Made by a program: the position numbers and the translations under genes. From JBFHRB01 sp041591915 (GTDB lineage Bacteria > Actinomycetota > Nitriliruptoria > Nitriliruptorales > Nitriliruptoraceae): a stretch of DNA of 7,157 bases. The stretch lies in the NCBI GenBank assembly GCA_041591915.1, contig JBFHRB010000174.1, forward strand, positions 1-7,157, read 5' to 3'. Below the pieces are notes generated by a model. The model searched no databases, was not told the DNA's origin, and saw nothing but the letters and a program-made list of their open reading frames with translations. Below, piece by piece: positions 5,805 to 7,157 of the stretch. Each line of letters starts with the position of its first letter. The first letter of the stretch is position 1.

Positions 5805-6260
5805 GAACGGGACGTCGTCGGTGGGGGGCGGCGGGGCGTAGCCACCACCGGCTGGCGCGCCGGCGGGCTGGCCCATGTCGCGGCTTCCGCCGCTACCACC
5901 GCTGCTCTTCTCGATACGGGTGCGCGCCCAGCGGAGGCTGGGTGCGACCTCGTCCGCCTCGATCTCGGTGATCCACTTGGTCTGGCCGTCACGGTCGTCG
6001 TAGCTGCGGATGCGCAGCCGACCGATGACGATGACCCGGTCACCCTTGCGAAGGGACTCTGCGACGTTCTCGGCCATGTCGCGCCAGATGTTGACGCCGA
6101 CGAACGTCGTCTCCTCCTGCTGCTGGCCGTTCCGATCGGTCCAGCGGCGGTTGGAGGCGATGCGGAAGTTGCAGACCGGGATCCCGGAGCCCGTGAAACG
6201 CAGGTCCGGGTCGTCGGTCAGGTTGCCGATCATCGTGATGAAGTTGCTCTCGTACGCCAT
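5802..6260 (-). CDS. ssb: Single-stranded DNA-binding protein
   Basis: This 152-residue SSB has an OB-fold domain over about residues 1-112: NFITMIGNLTDDPDLRFT, then VCNFRIASNRRW, FVGVNIWRDMAENVAESL and GDRVIVIGRLRIRSYDDRDG. A Gly/Pro-rich flexible linker covers 113-146, and the acidic tip DDVPF (148-152) is the docking tail for repair and replication partners. It coats single-stranded DNA at forks. The length is slightly short for an actinobacterial SSB because of a short linker. ATG 6260 has GAGGAG at 6268-6273, seven bases upstream. It is the second gene of the operon, 128 bp after rpsF and touching rpsR. Confidence 0.97.
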   Translation of the reverse strand: MAYESNFITMIGNLTDDPDLRFTGSGIPVCNFRIASNRRWTDRNGQQQEETTFVGVNIWRDMAENVAESLRKGDRVIVIGRLRIRSYDDRDGQTKWITEIEADEVAPSLRWARTRIEKSSGGSGGSRDMGQPAGAPAGGGYAPPPPTDDVPF

Positions 6261-6291
6261 GACGGCGCTCCTCTCCTTCTCGTCGGCCGTG

Positions 6292-6307
6292 GCCGGTGCG
6301 TACCGGC
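6292..6307 (-). promoter_or_regulatory. Small hairpin upstream of the ssb ribosome binding site
   Basis: A 6-bp perfect stem GCCGGT/ACCGGC with a 4-base loop lies about 20 bases upstream of the ssb Shine-Dalgarno, within the 128-bp rpsF-ssb gap. It could mark an mRNA processing or regulatory point, or be chance in GC-rich DNA. I see no clear promoter in this gap. Confidence 0.3.
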
Positions 6308-6388
6308 TGGGGGTCCGACTGCTCGCTCCGTGTCAGCCGTTGGCTTCGTGTGTGGGAGTCGGGGAAGAGTTGTGCTGCGTGCCGTCGT

Positions 6389-6694
6389 TCAGGCGTTGGC
6401 GTGAACCCGGATCTCGGGCCGCACCGACTTGAACCTCACCACGTTGTCGCTCAGCCGCATCTGGCGCTCGACCTCCCGGAGACCCTCATCGGTGATCTCG
6501 AGGTCGAACACGACGTAGTAGCCGAAGTTGCGGTGGTTGATCTCGTAGGCGAAGGGGCGCTTGCCCCACCAGGCCGTCTCGAGGACCTTGCCAGCCTGCT
6601 CGCCGACGACCGTCGTGATGCGGTCGACGACTTCCTGGGCGGCTTCCTCGTCGAGCTGGTCCGTGATGATGACCATGGTCTCGTAGTGGCGCAT
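6389..6694 (-). CDS. rpsF: Ribosomal protein bS6
   Basis: This complete 101-residue S6 is of normal length. Family marks are MRHYETMVII at 1-10, AWWGKRPFAYEINHRNFGYYVVF around 41-63 (W42/W43, K45, R46, Y50), and RLSDNVVRFKSV near the end. The fold is a small alpha/beta ferredoxin-like domain that binds S18 and 16S rRNA on the 30S platform. There is no long glutamate tail of the enterobacterial kind. ATG 6694 has AGGAG at 6705-6709, ten bases upstream. It is the first gene of the rpsF-ssb-rpsR-rplI-dnaB operon and is preceded by a long leader with a long-range stem, a possible S6:S18 control site. Confidence 0.97.
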   Translation of the reverse strand: MRHYETMVIITDQLDEEAAQEVVDRITTVVGEQAGKVLETAWWGKRPFAYEINHRNFGYYVVFDLEITDEGLREVERQMRLSDNVVRFKSVRPEIRVHANA

Positions 6695-6781
6695 CTCTTG
6701 TGCACTCCTGTGGACTCGTTCGGCCCCTGTCAGACATGTCGTCCGCGCGCCAGCGCATGCGACACCGTGCAGGGGAGGGGT

Positions 6782-6870
6782 GCGATACCACTGCCGGAGG
6801 TGGTCTCCGCCGGTAGATCCGGGCCGATCCGGTGCATCCGAGAGGACACGATGGATCCGCAGTGGAACGC
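6782..6870 (-). promoter_or_regulatory. Candidate structured leader of the rpsF operon
   Basis: On the minus strand CCACTGCGGA (6856-6865) pairs with TCCGGCAGTGG (6788-6798): seven base pairs, a single bulged G, then three more. Outside it GCG (6868-6870) pairs with CGC (6782-6784) across a small internal loop. The 57-base interior contains a further short hairpin (CGGAG/CTCCG). S6 with S18 is known in many bacteria to bind a leader upstream of rpsF and repress it; this structure is in the right place, 88 bases upstream of the ATG. Identity with that motif is not shown. Confidence 0.4.
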
Positions 6871-6909
6871 CGCGACGGTACCGGACACCTCCAACTCCTC
6901 ACAACCGCC

Positions 6910-6940
6910 ACGCTAGGCAGGGGGTGTGACAGCGCGTCGA
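6910..6940 (-). promoter_or_regulatory. Weak promoter candidate for the rpsF operon
   Basis: TAGCGT (6910-6915) fits the TAnnnT -10 pattern of actinobacterial housekeeping promoters. A TCGACG -35-like box lies at 6935-6940, but with a 19-base spacer, longer than ideal. Transcription from here would give a leader of about 210 bases containing the long-range stem. Confidence 0.3.
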
Positions 6941-6984
6941 GCGCGCGTCTGGTGGCTGTGGACGGCCGGATCGGGCCCGGCGGG

Positions 6985-7006
6985 CGCCCTGAACCCCGTC
7001 AGGGCG
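6985..7006 (-). terminator. Hairpin just downstream of the right-edge gene
   Basis: A perfect 8-bp stem (6985-6992 with 6999-7006) has a 6-base loop and begins three bases after the stop at 7010-7012. There is no T-tract, but the position fits a terminator separating the right-edge gene from the rpsF operon. Confidence 0.5.
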
Positions 7007-7009
7007 GGC

Positions 7010-7156
7010 TCACCAGGGGGGCGCGAACAGGACGAGCTTGCCGAGGGCGAAGACCGTGACGGCGAGTGACAGGCCCGCCAGCGCCAGCGGCACCTCCCGT
7101 CCAGCTGCTGGCCCGCCACCCGACGGGGCAGCGACGACCACCTCGCCGGGCGGCGA
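7010..7156 (-). CDS. C-terminal end of an unidentified membrane protein (5' end outside window)
   Basis: The minus-strand frame is open from the right edge for 48 codons to TGA at 7010-7012. Almost all third codon positions are G or C, as in the confirmed genes. The residues are Gly/Pro/Ala-rich at first, then a charged Arg-Glu pair, then a hydrophobic helix (VPLALAGLSLAVTVFALG, followed by KLVLFAPPW) that ends the protein, consistent with one C-terminal membrane segment. A terminator-like hairpin follows directly. I cannot name the family from so short a piece. The chance that this is only a non-coding open frame remains real. Confidence 0.5.
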   Translation of the reverse strand, partial: SPPGEVVVAAPSGGGPAAGREVPLALAGLSLAVTVFALGKLVLFAPPW

Positions 7157-7157
7157 C

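Larger units (their letters stand above)
6695..7009. other. Gene-free leader region upstream of rpsF
   Basis: These 315 bases hold no convincing gene on either strand: open frames here lack ribosome sites and have low-complexity Arg/Ser/Pro-rich products. What they do hold is the rpsF Shine-Dalgarno, a long-range stem at 6782-6870, a weak -10-like TAGCGT at 6910-6915 and a terminator-like hairpin at 6985-7006 behind the next gene. This is consistent with an intergenic region carrying the end of one transcript and the promoter and leader of the ribosomal operon. Confidence 0.6.

Noticed and set aside
6913..7119. A 68-codon minus-strand open frame near the right edge
   Set aside because: It has an Arg/Ser/Pro-rich product without a ribosome site, and it crosses the hairpin at 6985-7006. 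A different frame there has better codon use and a membrane helix.

Overview
The window is GC-rich DNA, with third codon positions almost always G or C. It carries the ribosomal/replication cluster rpsF-ssb-rpsR-rplI-dnaB in the order familiar from Actinobacteria such as Mycobacterium and Streptomyces. GTG starts, clear Shine-Dalgarno sites and an actinobacterial-looking intein in dnaB agree. I infer a high-GC actinobacterium and cannot place it further; a deep-branching lineage is possible.

Layout. Plus strand, 1-948: the 3' end of a class I SAM-dependent O-methyltransferase gene, overlapping by 8 bp the start of a complete YqgE/AlgH-family gene. A strong palindrome at 950-989 follows and lies between convergent genes. 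Minus strand, 1002-1793: a secreted matrixin-like metalloprotease gene interrupted by one in-frame TAG, with no frameshift. Minus strand, 1965-6694, transcribed from right to left: rpsF (S6), ssb, rpsR (zinc-type S18), rplI (L9 with a 70-residue acidic tail) and dnaB. In rpsR, rplI and dnaB the spacers to the previous gene are about 14 bp, and two Shine-Dalgarno sites overlap the preceding stop codon, so the cluster is almost certainly one operon. From 6695 to 7009 there is no convincing gene; this stretch holds a probable rpsF leader with a long-range stem, a weak promoter candidate and a terminator-like hairpin. From 7010 to the right edge is the C-terminal end of an unidentified gene ending in one membrane segment.

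The standout region is dnaB. A 470-residue intein (2715-4124) interrupts the helicase directly after the P-loop lysine, so the ATPase cannot form until splicing. The intein has all splicing residues and both LAGLIDADG acidic residues. Between the two LAGLIDADG motifs it carries a segment that reads as a LacI-family DNA-binding head, which I do not recall as a standard intein part. The second classical DnaB intein site (ESG/SIEQD, used by the Synechocystis DnaB intein) is empty here. It lies in a 13-codon island of AT-ending codons unlike the rest of the gene, possibly a footprint of past intein traffic.

Together the cluster supplies two small-subunit proteins, one large-subunit protein, the single-strand binding protein and the replicative helicase, linking translation and replication. 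The methyltransferase, YqgE and protease genes are neighbours without an evident functional link to it.
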